64,000 nucleotides of DNA from Porphyrobacter sp. GA68. GTDB taxonomy: Bacteria; Pseudomonadota; Alphaproteobacteria; Sphingomonadales; Sphingomonadaceae. The notes beneath the pieces were generated by a model. That model made no database searches. It was not told the origin of the DNA and saw only the letters and a program-made list of their open reading frames with translations. A program made the position numbers and the translations under genes. Below, piece by piece: positions 27,957 through 37,411 of the stretch; position 1 is the stretch's first letter, and the number at the start of each line of letters is the position of its first letter. The stretch lies in contig NZ_JAKQYJ010000001.1 of NCBI RefSeq assembly GCF_022605525.1, positions 372,001 to 436,000 on the forward strand, in the 5' to 3' direction.

Positions 27957-28819
27957 ACATCCTCGCAGATGCGGCCGTACAGCTGCGGACGCCGATCGCG
28001 GAAGAAGCCCATGCCCGCCCGGTGCCTGGCAGCGGTGGCGAGGTCCAGCGTCTCCACCAGCACGCCCGTCTCCTCCCGCCCGAATTCGGCGATCTTGTCG
28101 CCCCATTCGTTGGTGATGAAGCTGTGGCCGTAATAGGTATGGCCATCCCCTGCGCTGCTGGTCTCGGTGCCGATGCGGTTGGCAGCAACCACCGGCATGC
28201 AGTTGGAGACGGCATGCCCCTGCATCGCGCGCTGCCACATGCGGCTGGTGTCGAACGACGCGTCATAGGGTTCGGACCCGATGCAGGTGGGGTAGAACAG
28301 TACTTCGGCCCCCATCAGCGCCATCACCCGCGCGCATTCGGGATACCATTGGTCCCAGCACACGCCGACCCCGATGCGGACACCGAAGACGTCCCATACC
28401 TTGAACCCGTCGTTGCCGGGTCGAAAGTAGTACTTCTCCTCGTAACCCGGCCCATCCGGGATGTGGCTCTTGCGATAGGTGCCGATGATCCCGCCATCCG
28501 GGCCGATCATGGCGAGGGTGTTGTAATAGTGGTGCCCGTCGCGCTCGAAGAAGCTGGTGGGGATGGCGACCTTGAGGCTGTTCGCCAGCCGCTGCATCGC
28601 CAGCACGCCGGGATGCTCCGCCGTCGGGCGGGCGCGGGCGAACAGCTCCTCCTCTTCCGTCTTGCAGAAGTAGGGGCCAGTGAACAGTTCGGGCGGCAGC
28701 ACCACCTGCGCGCCCTTGCCCGCAGCCTCCTCCACCAGCGCGGCAACGGCGGCGATATTGGTCTGCTCGTCCTCAGACCCCAGGGCGAGTTGCAGCGCGG
28801 CGACGGTCAGCTGGGTCAT
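27953..28819 (-). CDS. aguB: N-carbamoylputrescine amidase
   Basis: 288-residue nitrilase-superfamily enzyme that makes putrescine, CO2 and ammonia from N-carbamoylputrescine. The triad is E44 (LPPELF), K117 (YRKSHIP) and C154 (GVCWDQWYPE). IPTSFFER, FYPTCIGSEP and AANRIGTE are typical of AguB. Start ATG at 28819 lies ten bases after the SIMPL gene. Its usual partner agmatine deiminase (aguA) is not in the window. The 3' end overlaps folK by four bases. Confidence 0.93.
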   Translation of the reverse strand: MTQLTVAALQLALGSEDEQTNIAAVAALVEEAAGKGAQVVLPPELFTGPYFCKTEEEELFARARPTAEHPGVLAMQRLANSLKVAIPTSFFERDGHHYYNTLAMIGPDGGIIGTYRKSHIPDGPGYEEKYYFRPGNDGFKVWDVFGVRIGVGVCWDQWYPECARVMALMGAEVLFYPTCIGSEPYDASFDTSRMWQRAMQGHAVSNCMPVVAANRIGTETSSAGDGHTYYGHSFITNEWGDKIAEFGREETGVLVETLDLATAARHRAGMGFFRDRRPQLYGRICEDV

Positions 28820-28829
28820 AGGCGGCGCG

Positions 28830-29570
28830 CTACCGGGGCACGAGCGCGAAGTCCACCTGCACCGCGACCGAGCTGGTCGTCTGCCCGGCGAGCACGCGGC
28901 CGCCTTCTTCCGCCACCGGGCGCATGACGTCGCCTTGCACCTGAGGCGCAACCACCGGCGGCGGTGCAACTGATACCGCGCCCGGCAGATAACGGCTGCC
29001 TTGCGCCCCGCCAGCGTCGCGGATGGTGAGAACGCGGCCGATTTGCATATCCGCCGCCTCAGCATACGCCTCCGCCCGCTTCCTCGCCGCGCGATAGGCG
29101 TTGGCATAGGCCGAGTTGGCGGCGGCTTCCGGGTCGGACTGGCGGAAGTCGGGTCCGGAGACGATGTTCGCGCCTGCATCGGTGACGGCGGAGACAACAT
29201 CCCCCACCCTGTTTACGTCCCGGATGGTGACGCTGACCACGTTGGACGCCTGGAACTGCCCCCGCCGCTCGCCATAGTCGATCCGCTGCACGCCGATGGC
29301 GCGGGTCTGGATATCCTGCTCGGTGATGCCGCGCGCCTTGAGCGCCGCGACAATCTCGTTGATGTCGGCCGCCGTGGCGTCGCTGGCAGCGCGGGCAGTG
29401 GCGGCCCAGTTGTTCACGCCCGCCTGGAACCGGGCCTGGTCGGGCCGCGTCTCCGCCTCGCCGATGGCGGAGACGGAGAGGAGCGTTTCCTCGTGCTCGA
29501 CGCCGCGCGGATCGTACACGGTGTCGCTGCAAGCCGTGAGCAGCAGCGCAGCGGCCAGCACCGCCCGCAA
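28830..29570 (-). CDS. SIMPL domain (DUF541) lipoprotein
   Basis: 246 residues. A short signal ending LLLTAC places the lipidated Cys at about residue 14. The SIMPL/DUF541 domain (about 30-245) begins TLLSVSAIGEAETRPDQARFQAGV and has the family pattern of long helices with ARKRAEAYAEAADMQIGRVL. Family members sit in the periplasm or outer membrane and are linked loosely to stress; no reaction is known. Start is TTG at 29570, two bases after the methyltransferase stop, or GTG at 29561. It belongs to the operon ending at tRNA-Lys. Confidence 0.8.
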   Translation of the reverse strand: MRAVLAAALLLTACSDTVYDPRGVEHEETLLSVSAIGEAETRPDQARFQAGVNNWAATARAASDATAADINEIVAALKARGITEQDIQTRAIGVQRIDYGERRGQFQASNVVSVTIRDVNRVGDVVSAVTDAGANIVSGPDFRQSDPEAAANSAYANAYRAARKRAEAYAEAADMQIGRVLTIRDAGGAQGSRYLPGAVSVAPPPVVAPQVQGDVMRPVAEEGGRVLAGQTTSSVAVQVDFALVPR

Positions 29571-29571
29571 T

Positions 29572-30450
29572 TTACTTCGCCTTGCGGAACAGCAGGGTCA
29601 TGCGGTCGCTTTCGCCCAGCCCCCGCAGGTCCTCGCGCTGGGTGCGCAGGATCGGGGGCATTTCCCATACGCCTTCGGCATGGTTGGCGGTATCGCGCGG
29701 ATTGGCGTTCACCTCGCTAGCCCCCACCAGTTCGAAGCCGTTGAGCCGCATAATTGCGATCACGTCGTCCTGGCGCATGTAGCCCTTGGAGCCGTTGGCG
29801 TAGCTCCACGGCGCGTCGGCGCGGGCGCGGTGCTGCTCCACCCCGATCATGCCGTCGTCCTTCAACAGTTCACGCATGGCTTTCAGTTCGCTGTCGGCGA
29901 TGTTGCGGCCAACAAGGTTGTGCATCATCCGGGGCACAATGATCCGGTCGAAAGTGCCGCGCTCGGCCTCCGGAACGCCGTCCAGCGTGGAGGCCGCGAA
30001 GCGGTCCGCCGGCAGCCCGGTGAAGCCCGCCACATCCGCCGGGAACTTGGCGGCGGCCGCACGGAGCCGGTCCTGTCCGGCGGCGTCGGCGGCTGTACTC
30101 GTGGAAAAAAACAGGCCGACCAGCTCGCCCTCTCCGCCCAGATAATGCCCCAGCAGGCGCGAGAACCAGCCGCCGCCCGGCGCATACTCGCCCACTTTCA
30201 TGTCCGGCGCGATCTGCCAGAAGGCGAGGGTTTCAGCGGGATGGCGATAGGCGTCGCGAGCGCGATCCTCGGCCCGGGTGGGATGGTTGATGGCCGCCGA
30301 CAGAGCCTCGCCGTGCTGGCGGAGGAAGGCGGCGCTGTCGCCGGCGAGCGCCTGGTGCTGCACAGCGGAATGGGCGGAATGGTCCGCCGCCTGCTGTGCA
30401 GCGACTGGCATGGCAGCGGCTGCAAACAGGCTGGCAAGGATAAGGCGCAT
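29572..30450 (-). CDS. COG4798-type predicted methyltransferase with signal peptide
   Basis: 292 residues. A clear signal peptide (MRLILASLFAAAAMPVAAQQA) precedes a class I methyltransferase-like domain: DMKVGEYAPGGGWFSRLLGHYLGGEGELVGLFF resembles motif I for S-adenosylmethionine. FDRIIVPRMMHNLV and DDGMIGVEQHRA occupy the later strands. This is the COG4798 pattern. Export is puzzling because the cofactor is cytosolic, so the activity may be lost or the protein may bind another ligand. ATG at 30450 is used. First gene of the run to tRNA-Lys. Confidence 0.78.
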   Translation of the reverse strand: MRLILASLFAAAAMPVAAQQAADHSAHSAVQHQALAGDSAAFLRQHGEALSAAINHPTRAEDRARDAYRHPAETLAFWQIAPDMKVGEYAPGGGWFSRLLGHYLGGEGELVGLFFSTSTAADAAGQDRLRAAAAKFPADVAGFTGLPADRFAASTLDGVPEAERGTFDRIIVPRMMHNLVGRNIADSELKAMRELLKDDGMIGVEQHRARADAPWSYANGSKGYMRQDDVIAIMRLNGFELVGASEVNANPRDTANHAEGVWEMPPILRTQREDLRGLGESDRMTLLFRKAK

Positions 30451-30551
30451 GGGAAATTCTCCGGTGAACAGATGCCGCGCACCTTAGCGCGCAAGGCGGC
30501 GGTGACAAGCGACGCCGGCCTTCCTACCTGTGCGGGCAGAGGAGATTGTAC

Positions 30552-31088
30552 ATGAGCGAACAGGCAATTGTGGCTGGCGGCTGTTTCTGGTGCACCGAGG
30601 CGGTGTTTCGTGACGTGGTCGGGGTCAGCGAGGTCGAAAGCGGCTATATCGGCGGGCAGACGGCAAATCCCAGCTACAAGGAAGTCTGTTCCGGCACCAC
30701 CGGCCATGCCGAAGCGATCCGCGTGACCTATGATCCGGCGGTGCTGAGCTATGGCGATCTGCTCGACGTGTTCATGGGCACCCATGACCCCACGCAGTTG
30801 AACCGGCAGGGCAATGATGTCGGCACACAATACCGCTCCGCCATCTTTCCCCTGTCTGACGAGCAGCGGGCCGAGGCAGAGGCCGCGATCGGTCGGTGGA
30901 ACGCGGACCATGGCGCCATGGCGGTGACGACGATCGAAGGCCCGGCCGAGTGGTATCCGGCCGAGGATTACCACCAGGAATACTGGGAAGGCGAAGGCCA
31001 GCGGAACCCGTATTGCCTCGCGGTGATCCCGCCCAAGCTGCAGAAGCTGCGCAAGAGCTTCGCGGGCAAGGTGCGGGAGACGGCGTAG
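30552..31088 (+). CDS. msrA: Peptide methionine sulfoxide reductase MsrA
   Basis: 178 residues. It reduces methionine-S-sulfoxide in proteins with catalytic C11 in GGCFWCTE. Family stretches EVESGYIGG, YKEVCSGTTGHAE, THDPTQLNRQGNDVGTQYRS and EDYHQEYW are all present. ATG at 30552 follows a purine-rich AGAGGAG; a TTG two codons earlier is less likely. Monocistronic, with no msrB nearby. The first Cys pair (C11, C14) and C42 could recycle by disulfide exchange. Confidence 0.96.
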   Translation: MSEQAIVAGGCFWCTEAVFRDVVGVSEVESGYIGGQTANPSYKEVCSGTTGHAEAIRVTYDPAVLSYGDLLDVFMGTHDPTQLNRQGNDVGTQYRSAIFPLSDEQRAEAEAAIGRWNADHGAMAVTTIEGPAEWYPAEDYHQEYWEGEGQRNPYCLAVIPPKLQKLRKSFAGKVRETA

Positions 31089-31266
31089 CTTGGGTCAGCG
31101 GAAGGGGTGCGCACGGCGGCCATTGGACCGCCATCTCCCGTGCTCGTTCGGGCGATGGCAAATCTTTCCGGCGCGTAACGCCTCCCGCTCCTGGCACGTG
31201 CGACGTCGAGTGATGCATCGCGGGATCGACCCGGCGGCGCGGTTGCGCGGCAGAGCGTTACCGGTC

Positions 31267-31710
31267 CTAGCGGCGGCGGGGATCGTCCGCGGGCTGGTTG
31301 GCGATGGATGCATATCCGGCAGTCGTCCATGCGCCAAAGCCTCCCGCCAGGTGCCGCACGACACCGCCGCGGACAGCCGCAAGCTTCTCTGCCGCCTCCT
31401 GCGATCGACGTGACGTGCCGCAGTACAGGATGATTTCCCGCGACCGATCGTCCGGAATGGCCGCCGCATCAAAGTGAGTAAGCGGCATGTTGAGCGCCCC
31501 GGCAATCCGCCCGTCGGCGAATTCGTAAGGGGTCCGTACGTCGATCAGCACCACCTGTCCCGAGTCGACCAACGCCTTTAACTGCGGCGCGGAGAGGGTG
31601 GCAACCCGCGCCTCCGCCGTCGAAACGGCACTGGGTGAAGCAACCTGAGCATCGGTCGAGGCGCACCCCGGAACAAGAATGGCCGCCGCGGCAAGCAGAA
31701 GAACACGCAT
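31267..31710 (-). CDS. Rhodanese-domain lipoprotein
   Basis: 147 residues: a signal peptide with lipobox LVPGC (Cys16), a linker, and a single rhodanese domain (about 40-135). The active-site loop is YCGTSRRS, with catalytic C97 in a six-residue loop as in sulfurtransferases. VVLIDVRTPYEFADGRIAGALNMP is the usual first half. It probably acts in the periplasm or on a membrane, in sulfur transfer or redox; substrate unknown. ATG at 31710 is preferred over an in-frame start at 31734. Confidence 0.85.
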   Translation of the reverse strand: MRVLLLAAAAILVPGCASTDAQVASPSAVSTAEARVATLSAPQLKALVDSGQVVLIDVRTPYEFADGRIAGALNMPLTHFDAAAIPDDRSREIILYCGTSRRSQEAAEKLAAVRGGVVRHLAGGFGAWTTAGYASIANQPADDPRRR

Positions 31711-31802
31711 TACCCAACTCTCCTCGTTCGACACAGGCAGCGCCGATCTGATAACTAGCCGTCCCCTTAACCCTGACCCCGTGCGCGCAGTTCCGGTCTT
31801 GC

Positions 31803-31838
31803 GAACCGTCGCCCGGCCAGGCCGGCGACTTCCGGTTC
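31803..31838 (-). terminator. Hairpin after acnA
   Basis: GAACC and GTCGCC (31803-31813) pair with GGCGAC (31824-31829) and GGTTC (31834-31838) across a four-base bulge, starting five bases after the acnA stop on the minus strand. No U-tract, so it may act as an mRNA 3'-end stabiliser or a weak terminator. Confidence 0.4.
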
Positions 31839-31843
31839 AACCA

Positions 31844-34516
31844 TCAAGCAGCCAGTTTGCGGATCACGTAGGGCAGGATCCCGCCATGGCGGAAATACTC
31901 CAGCTCGTTAGGCGTGTCGATGCGGCACAGGGTGGTAAAGGTGAACCCGGTGCCGTCGCCGCGGGTCACGGCGACCTCCACCTGCTGCCCCGGCTGGAGG
32001 TCGGCGACGCCCCGGATGGTGAAGCTGTCGTCGGCCTTGAGGCCCAGTGTCGCCCGGCTCTCGCCCTCGCGGAATTGCAGCGGCAGGACGCCCATGCCGA
32101 CAAGGTTGGAGCGGTGGATGCGCTCGAAGCTTTCGACTATCACTGCCCGCACGCCGAGCAGCGCGGTGCCCTTCGCCGCCCAATCGCGGCTGGAGCCCGT
32201 GCCGTACTCCTTGCCTGCGATGACGACCAGCGGCGTGCCATCGGCCTGGTGGCGCATGGCGGCATCGTAGATCGGCATGCGTCCGCCCTTGTACAGGGTG
32301 TAACCGCCTTCCACCCCTGGCACCATTTCGTTCCTGATGCGGATGTTGGCGAATGTGCCGCGCATCATCACTTCGTGGTTCCCGCGCCGGCTGCCGTAGG
32401 AGTTGAAGTCGGCGCGGGCGACCTGGTGGCTCTTCAGATACTCGCCAGCAGGCGAGTCTTCCTTGATCGAGCCGGCCGGGCTGATGTGGTCGGTCGTGAC
32501 GCTGTCGCCCAGAATGGCAAGCGGACGGGCATCGGTGATGTCGAGCACCGGGGAGGGGGTCATCTCCATGCCGTCGAAAAACGGCGGATTGGCGATGTAG
32601 GTGGAACCCGCGCGCCACTGATAGGTGTCAGACGCGGTGACGGTGATGGCGCGCCAGTGCTCGTCCCCGTCGTACACGTTGGCATAGCGGCTGGTGAACA
32701 TGGAGCGGTCGATGTTGGCCGCGCGCAGGTCCGCGATCTCGAGATTGGATGGCCACACATCGGCCAGCATCACATCGCGACCCTGCTGGTCCTGCCCCAG
32801 CGGAGTACTGGTGATGTCCTCCGTCACCGTGCCTTTGATCGCGTAGGCGACCACCAGCGGCGGCGATGCGAGGAAGTTGGCGCGCACATCAGGCGATACG
32901 CGGCCTTCAAAGTTCCGGTTACCCGACAGGACAGAGGCCGCTACGATGTCGTTGCCGTTGATGGCCTGGCTGATAGGCCCCGGAAGCGGTCCGGAGTTAC
33001 CGATGCAGGTGGTGCAGCCGTAGCCCACGAGGTCAAAGCCCATGGCATCAAGGTCGTCCTGAAGTCCGGACTTGATGAGGTAGTCGGTGACGACCTGGCT
33101 GCCGGGCGCAAGGCTGGTCTTGACCCACGGCTTGGGCTTCAGGCCGCGCTCCCGCGCCTTCTTGGCCACAAGCCCCGCAGCGATCAGCACGTCAGGATTG
33201 GAGGTATTGGTGCACGAGGTGATGGCGGCGATCACGACGTCGCCATCACCGATCTTGTGGTCGCGGCCCTCCACCTCGACCCGCTTGGCCGCTGCCTTGC
33301 CGTACACCGTCTTGAGCTCGGCATTGAACAGTTCATCCACCTGCGGCAACGCAACGCGGTCCTGCGGCCGCTTCGGTCCCGCCAGCGACGGCACCACACT
33401 ACCCATGTCGAGTTCGAGCGTGCGGGTGAACACCGGCTCGTGCGCGGGGTCGAACCACAGCCCCTGTTCCCGGTTGTACGCCTCCACCAGGGTAATCGTG
33501 TCCTCGTCCCGGCCGGTCAGGCGCAGATAATCAAGCGTCTTTTCGTCTATGCCGAAGAAGCCGCAGGTCGCACCGTATTCGGGGGCCATGTTGGCAATCG
33601 TCGCCCGGTCCGCCAGCGAAAGATTGGCAACGCCTGGGCCGTAGAATTCGACAAAGCTGCCCACCACTCCGATGTCGCGCAGCATCTTGACGCAGGTGAG
33701 CACCAGATCGGTGGCAGTGACGCCTTCTGCGAGGCGGCCGTCCAGACGGAAACCTACAACCTGCGGGATCAGCATCGAAATCGGCTGGCCCAGCATGGCC
33801 GCCTCGGCCTCGATCCCGCCAACGCCCCAGCCCAGCACGCCCAGGCCGTTGACCATCGTGGTGTGGCTGTCCGTGCCCACGCAAGTGTCGGGATAGGCGA
33901 CAAGGTTGCCGTCAGGTGCCTGCGACGACCATACGCCCCGCGCGATATATTCCAGGTTCACCTGGTGGCAGATGCCGGTGCCGGGTGGCACGGCGGAAAA
34001 GTTCTGGAAGCTCTTTGAACCCCATTTCAGGAAGTCGTAGCGTTCCGCGTTGCGGGCGTATTCCAGGTCCATGTTGGCCTGCATCGCCTTGGGGTGACCG
34101 AATTCGTCCACCATGACAGAATGGTCTATAACGAGATCGACGGGCACCTGCGGGTTGATCCGCGTGGTATCGCCCCCCAGCGCCTTGATGGCATCGCGCA
34201 TCGCGGCAAGGTCGACGACGCAGGGCACCCCGGTGAAATCCTGCAGCAGGACGCGCGCAGGGCGGAACTGGATTTCCTTCCCGGTCGCAGGGTTGTTTTG
34301 CCAGTCCACCAGCGCCTGTGCGTGTTCCTGCCCCACGGTGAAGCCTTCGTCCTCGAACCGGAGCATGTTTTCCAGCAGGACCTTCAGCGTGATGGGCAGG
34401 CGCGATACATCGCCCAGTCGCTCCGCCGCCTTGCGCAGTGAGTAATAGGTGTAGCTCTTGCCGTTAACTTCCAGGGTGGAGCGGGTGGCTAGGGTGTCGG
34501 TGCCGACCTGGGTCAT
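31844..34516 (-). CDS. acnA: Aconitate hydratase A
   Basis: 890 residues, the length of AcnA. It isomerises citrate and isocitrate in the TCA cycle. The [4Fe-4S] ligands are in SCTNTSNPD and [13 protein letters not shown]. The IRP/AcnA-type N-terminus, the [21 protein letters not shown] segment and the C-terminal swivel domain ([11 protein letters not shown]) are intact. ATG at 34516 is chosen; a long in-frame extension to 34741 has no family match and would cross the upstream promoter area. Confidence 0.96.
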   Translation of the reverse strand: MTQVGTDTLATRSTLEVNGKSYTYYSLRKAAERLGDVSRLPITLKVLLENMLRFEDEGFTVGQEHAQALVDWQNNPATGKEIQFRPARVLLQDFTGVPCVVDLAAMRDAIKALGGDTTRINPQVPVDLVIDHSVMVDEFGHPKAMQANMDLEYARNAERYDFLKWGSKSFQNFSAVPPGTGICHQVNLEYIARGVWSSQAPDGNLVAYPDTCVGTDSHTTMVNGLGVLGWGVGGIEAEAAMLGQPISMLIPQVVGFRLDGRLAEGVTATDLVLTCVKMLRDIGVVGSFVEFYGPGVANLSLADRATIANMAPEYGATCGFFGIDEKTLDYLRLTGRDEDTITLVEAYNREQGLWFDPAHEPVFTRTLELDMGSVVPSLAGPKRPQDRVALPQVDELFNAELKTVYGKAAAKRVEVEGRDHKIGDGDVVIAAITSCTNTSNPDVLIAAGLVAKKARERGLKPKPWVKTSLAPGSQVVTDYLIKSGLQDDLDAMGFDLVGYGCTTCIGNSGPLPGPISQAINGNDIVAASVLSGNRNFEGRVSPDVRANFLASPPLVVAYAIKGTVTEDITSTPLGQDQQGRDVMLADVWPSNLEIADLRAANIDRSMFTSRYANVYDGDEHWRAITVTASDTYQWRAGSTYIANPPFFDGMEMTPSPVLDITDARPLAILGDSVTTDHISPAGSIKEDSPAGEYLKSHQVARADFNSYGSRRGNHEVMMRGTFANIRIRNEMVPGVEGGYTLYKGGRMPIYDAAMRHQADGTPLVVIAGKEYGTGSSRDWAAKGTALLGVRAVIVESFERIHRSNLVGMGVLPLQFREGESRATLGLKADDSFTIRGVADLQPGQQVEVAVTRGDGTGFTFTTLCRIDTPNELEYFRHGGILPYVIRKLAA

Positions 34517-34647
34517 GCGCAAGGATCCTTCGTATCTGCTTTGCTGGCAGCGCCGCCCGGCGGAAGCTCCGGCGGCGCACCGTGATATGCGCGCTGCCCT
34601 GCGCGCAAGTGTACGCAAAATCAAGCCTGCGGCCCCGCCGAACCAGG

Positions 34648-34734
34648 TTGACGCCCGCATTAACCTTATATTAGGCAATGCACGGGAAAATCGGTGGACT
34701 GGCCGGGGAAAGCTGCCCCGGAACCAGTGGAGGG
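34648..34734 (+). promoter_or_regulatory. Putative leader of the 53-residue gene
   Basis: TTGACG at 34648-34653 could serve as a -35 box, with weaker -10 candidates following. Further down, CCGGGG (34703-34708) and CCCCGG (34716-34721) form a six-base hairpin just before the ribosome-binding site GGAGGG at 34729-34734. Confidence 0.3.
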
Positions 34735-34740
34735 TCGTCA

Positions 34741-34902
34741 ATGTCTGCTGCCAGCAATACCATGCCGCGCCGTTCCGTGCGCGTGGCCGTGATTTTAGCC
34801 ACTGCGGGAGTAGCGCTCTGCTTCGCAGCCGCGTTTGGCCTCATCGAACAGCGTGTCAGCGCCGAACCCGCTTCCGCCGAAGCAGCCCGCATCACGGACT
34901 AG
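34741..34902 (+). CDS. Small single-pass membrane protein, unknown
   Basis: 53 residues. A short basic N-terminus (MPRRSVR, residues 8-14) precedes one hydrophobic helix ([18 protein letters not shown], about 15-32), then a charged C-terminus with EQRVSAEP and a cluster of Ala/Glu. No family recognised. ATG at 34741 has a strong GGAGGG seven bases upstream, the main support for its reality. It is divergent from acnA and convergent with the EamA gene. It could be a small regulatory membrane peptide, or a chance frame. Confidence 0.5.
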   Translation: MSAASNTMPRRSVRVAVILATAGVALCFAAAFGLIEQRVSAEPASAEAARITD

Positions 34903-34925
34903 CATCCGCGACCAGACGGCGGTCG

Positions 34926-35849
34926 TCAGACGGCGGTCGCCAGCGGCCGTCGTGGCCGCGCGGTAATCCAGCAGCCGAGCACGATCAGCACCGCGCCCGT
35001 TGCGGTCGTCACCGTGACGTTCTCGGCAAAGAAAAGCCAGCCAAACAGCGCCGCCCACAGAAAGCCGCTGTATTCGATCGGCACCAGCGCCTGCGCCTCT
35101 GCCCGGCGGTAGGCCCACGAAAAGCACAGCAGTGCGCCGATCGCCAGGACCGCCCCGCCGATGATCGCCAGCCAGGTGTGCTGCGTCTGCGGCCATTGCA
35201 GCAGCCAGGGCGAGGCGCCAAGCAGGACCAGGGCCACCACCCCGTTCTGGAACAGGCCGATCTCCAGCGGCTTGGCAAGCAGCGCCTGTTGCCGCTGCAA
35301 CACCAGATTGAAAGCGTACAGCAGCGCCGAAAAGATGATTGCCGCAAGGCCCAGCACGGCATCTTCGGTCATCCGTTCCCGCCCGATCCGTCCGCTGACG
35401 ATGACCAGCGTTCCCGCCAGCCCCAGCAGCGCCGCGATGACCGCTTCGCGGCGGACCTTTTCCCCCAGCATCAGGGCCGACAGCCACAGGGCGACGAGGG
35501 GCGCGATGAAGGAGATGGCGATGGCCTCGGCCAGCGGCAGGCGGACCACCGCGAAGAAGAAACTCCACCCCATGAACGCCACCACGACGCCGCGGATCAG
35601 ATGAACGCGCAACGCCGCCCTGGCCGGCCAGCGGCCGCCGGTGACCCGCCATACCGGCGCGATAAGGGCCAGGCCGATCACGCAGCGGATGAAGAAGGCA
35701 CTGTACGCCCCTACTGCCAGCGCCGCCGCCTTGATCGCTGCGTCCATCGCGGAAAACAGCCCTACCCCAATTAGCGTGACGAGGATTGGCACAAGGGGGT
35801 GATCGCGGCGCACATTGTTGCCGTTAGCGGCAGTTGGCGCACCGGTCAC
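34926..35849 (-). CDS. EamA/DMT family exporter
   Basis: 307-residue drug/metabolite transporter with ten predicted membrane segments in two EamA repeats (about 20-150 and 165-297). The second repeat ends ALVPIEYSGFLWAALFGWLFFAENV, a typical EamA sequence. Members export amino acids, metabolites or drugs; the substrate is unknown. The start is GTG at 35849; no ATG precedes the first helix. Confidence 0.85.
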   Translation of the reverse strand: MTGAPTAANGNNVRRDHPLVPILVTLIGVGLFSAMDAAIKAAALAVGAYSAFFIRCVIGLALIAPVWRVTGGRWPARAALRVHLIRGVVVAFMGWSFFFAVVRLPLAEAIAISFIAPLVALWLSALMLGEKVRREAVIAALLGLAGTLVIVSGRIGRERMTEDAVLGLAAIIFSALLYAFNLVLQRQQALLAKPLEIGLFQNGVVALVLLGASPWLLQWPQTQHTWLAIIGGAVLAIGALLCFSWAYRRAEAQALVPIEYSGFLWAALFGWLFFAENVTVTTATGAVLIVLGCWITARPRRPLATAV

Positions 35850-35888
35850 GTGTCTGCTTCTTTAAACCGGCCGCTCTGCAGGCGGCGT

Positions 35889-35913
35889 ACCCCACCGGGG
35901 TGAACGGCGGGGT
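35889..35913 (-). terminator. Hairpin downstream of the arsenic operon
   Basis: ACCCCACCG and CGGCGGGGT form a nine-pair stem with one wobble around a seven-base loop, about 43 bases beyond the acr3 stop. It lacks a U-tract, so it is only a possible transcript end. Confidence 0.35.
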
Positions 35914-35955
35914 GCCTAACGGTCCGCTGACCGCCCGGCACTCCTCACAAGCGGG

Positions 35956-37011
35956 CTAGTCCGGAAAACGGCGGCGCGTGGCGTTTGCGAAAGCAACCAG
36001 CGACAGCATGACAGGCACTTCAACCAGCACACCCACCACCGTGGCCAGAGCCGCCCCGCTGCCAAGCCCGAACAGCCCAATGGCCACGGCGACTGCCAGT
36101 TCGAAAAAGTTGGACGTGCCGATGAGCGCGCATGGCGCAGCAATGGGGAACGGCACCCGCCATGCCCAGGCTGCCGCGTAGGTGACAAAAAAGATCGCGT
36201 AGCTTTGAATGATTATAGGCACGGCAATGAGCGCGATGAGCAGCGGCCGCGAAGCGATCACCTGACCTTGAAAGCCAAACAGCAGCACCACCGTCAACAG
36301 CAGTCCAACGACCGAAAGCGGTTTCAGCCGAGCAATGAACTGGCGCACGGGAGCATCGTCGGCTCCGCCCGGGGGAAGCAGCAACCGCCGGGTTATCACC
36401 CCCGCTACTAGCGGCACAACCACATACAGGACGGTGGAAAGCAACAATGTCTCCCACGGCACCGCGATATCTGTGACCCCCAGCAACAACGCGACGATGG
36501 GGGCAAAGGCGAACACCATGATGATGTCGTTTACCGACACCTGAACCAGGGTATAGGCGGGATCTCCCCGCGTCATCTGCGACCACACGAACACCATTGC
36601 CGTGCACGGCGCCGCGCCGAGCAGGATCAGGCCGGCAATGTACTGCTGGGCGTCTGCCGGCGCGATCAGATCGGCGAAGATCACTTCGAAGAACAACACG
36701 GCCAGCCCGGCCATGGTGAACGGCTTGACCAGCCAGTTTACCACTACGGTAAGCACGAGCCCCTTGGGACGCTGGCCAATCTGACGCAGGCTGGCAAAAT
36801 CGACCGCAATCATCATCGGGTAGATCATGGCCCAGATCAGCACCGCCACCGCGAAGTTGACCGACGCGTATTCCAGTCTGGCCAACGCGCCGAACGCATC
36901 GGGCGCCACATTGCCCAGAAGCAGCCCGGTGCCTATCGCCAATGCTATCCACAGCGAGAGCCATTTCTCGAACAGGCCCAGTGCATTGGCTTTGCCAGCG
37001 GGTTCAGCCAT
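35956..37011 (-). CDS. acr3: ACR3 family arsenite efflux permease
   Basis: 351 residues, ten membrane segments. The essential Cys of ACR3 carriers is C136 in [22 protein letters not shown] and [22 protein letters not shown] in the last helices are typical. It exports arsenite (and perhaps antimonite) across the inner membrane. ATG at 37011 overlaps the arsC end by eight bases. Last gene of the arsR-arsI-arsC-acr3 operon. Confidence 0.95.
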   Translation of the reverse strand: MAEPAGKANALGLFEKWLSLWIALAIGTGLLLGNVAPDAFGALARLEYASVNFAVAVLIWAMIYPMMIAVDFASLRQIGQRPKGLVLTVVVNWLVKPFTMAGLAVLFFEVIFADLIAPADAQQYIAGLILLGAAPCTAMVFVWSQMTRGDPAYTLVQVSVNDIIMVFAFAPIVALLLGVTDIAVPWETLLLSTVLYVVVPLVAGVITRRLLLPPGGADDAPVRQFIARLKPLSVVGLLLTVVLLFGFQGQVIASRPLLIALIAVPIIIQSYAIFFVTYAAAWAWRVPFPIAAPCALIGTSNFFELAVAVAIGLFGLGSGAALATVVGVLVEVPVMLSLVAFANATRRRFPD

Positions 37012-37411
37012 TTGCCCTCACGACGTCCCCATCTTCCTTGACGAAATCGTCGTAGAGCGGCCTGTCCAGCAGTTCCAGCACCTGCTCCGAAGGCCGGCAC
37101 AGCTTTGCGCCACGATCCGTCACGACTATTGGCCGGTTGATGAGGATCGGATGCTCCACCATCCTCTCCAGCAATATCTCCTCGGTAAGATTTGGGTCGT
37201 CGAGGCCCAGTTCCTCATAGGGCGTGCCCTTTCGCCGCAGGAGATCGCGGGCCGTGATATTCATGCGCGCCAGCAGCGAACCAAGTTCCCCGCGCGATGG
37301 GGGGGTTTTCAGATACTCGATCACTTCCGGCTCGATGCCGGTCGCGCGTATCAGTGCCAGCGTGTTGCGCGACGTTCCGCACGACGGGTTATGGTAGATG
37401 GTGACGCTCAC
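37004..37411 (-). CDS. arsC: Arsenate reductase, glutaredoxin-linked
   Basis: 135 residues. The nucleophile is C11 in [12 protein letters not shown], and the arginines of the ArsC oxyanion pocket are present ([31 protein letters not shown]). It reduces arsenate to arsenite with glutathione and glutaredoxin, feeding the Acr3 pump. Start ATG at 37411 overlaps the arsI stop in ATGA. Confidence 0.95.
   Translation of the reverse strand: MSVTIYHNPSCGTSRNTLALIRATGIEPEVIEYLKTPPSRGELGSLLARMNITARDLLRRKGTPYEELGLDDPNLTEEILLERMVEHPILINRPIVVTDRGAKLCRPSEQVLELLDRPLYDDFVKEDGDVVRANG

Noticed and set aside
31679-34018. Long frame antisense to acnA (779 codons)
   Set aside because: Shadow of acnA; no domain, signal or ribosome-binding site. 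The same holds for frames antisense to ftsH (14824-17028), imuB (24308-26176) and dnaB (10403-11389).
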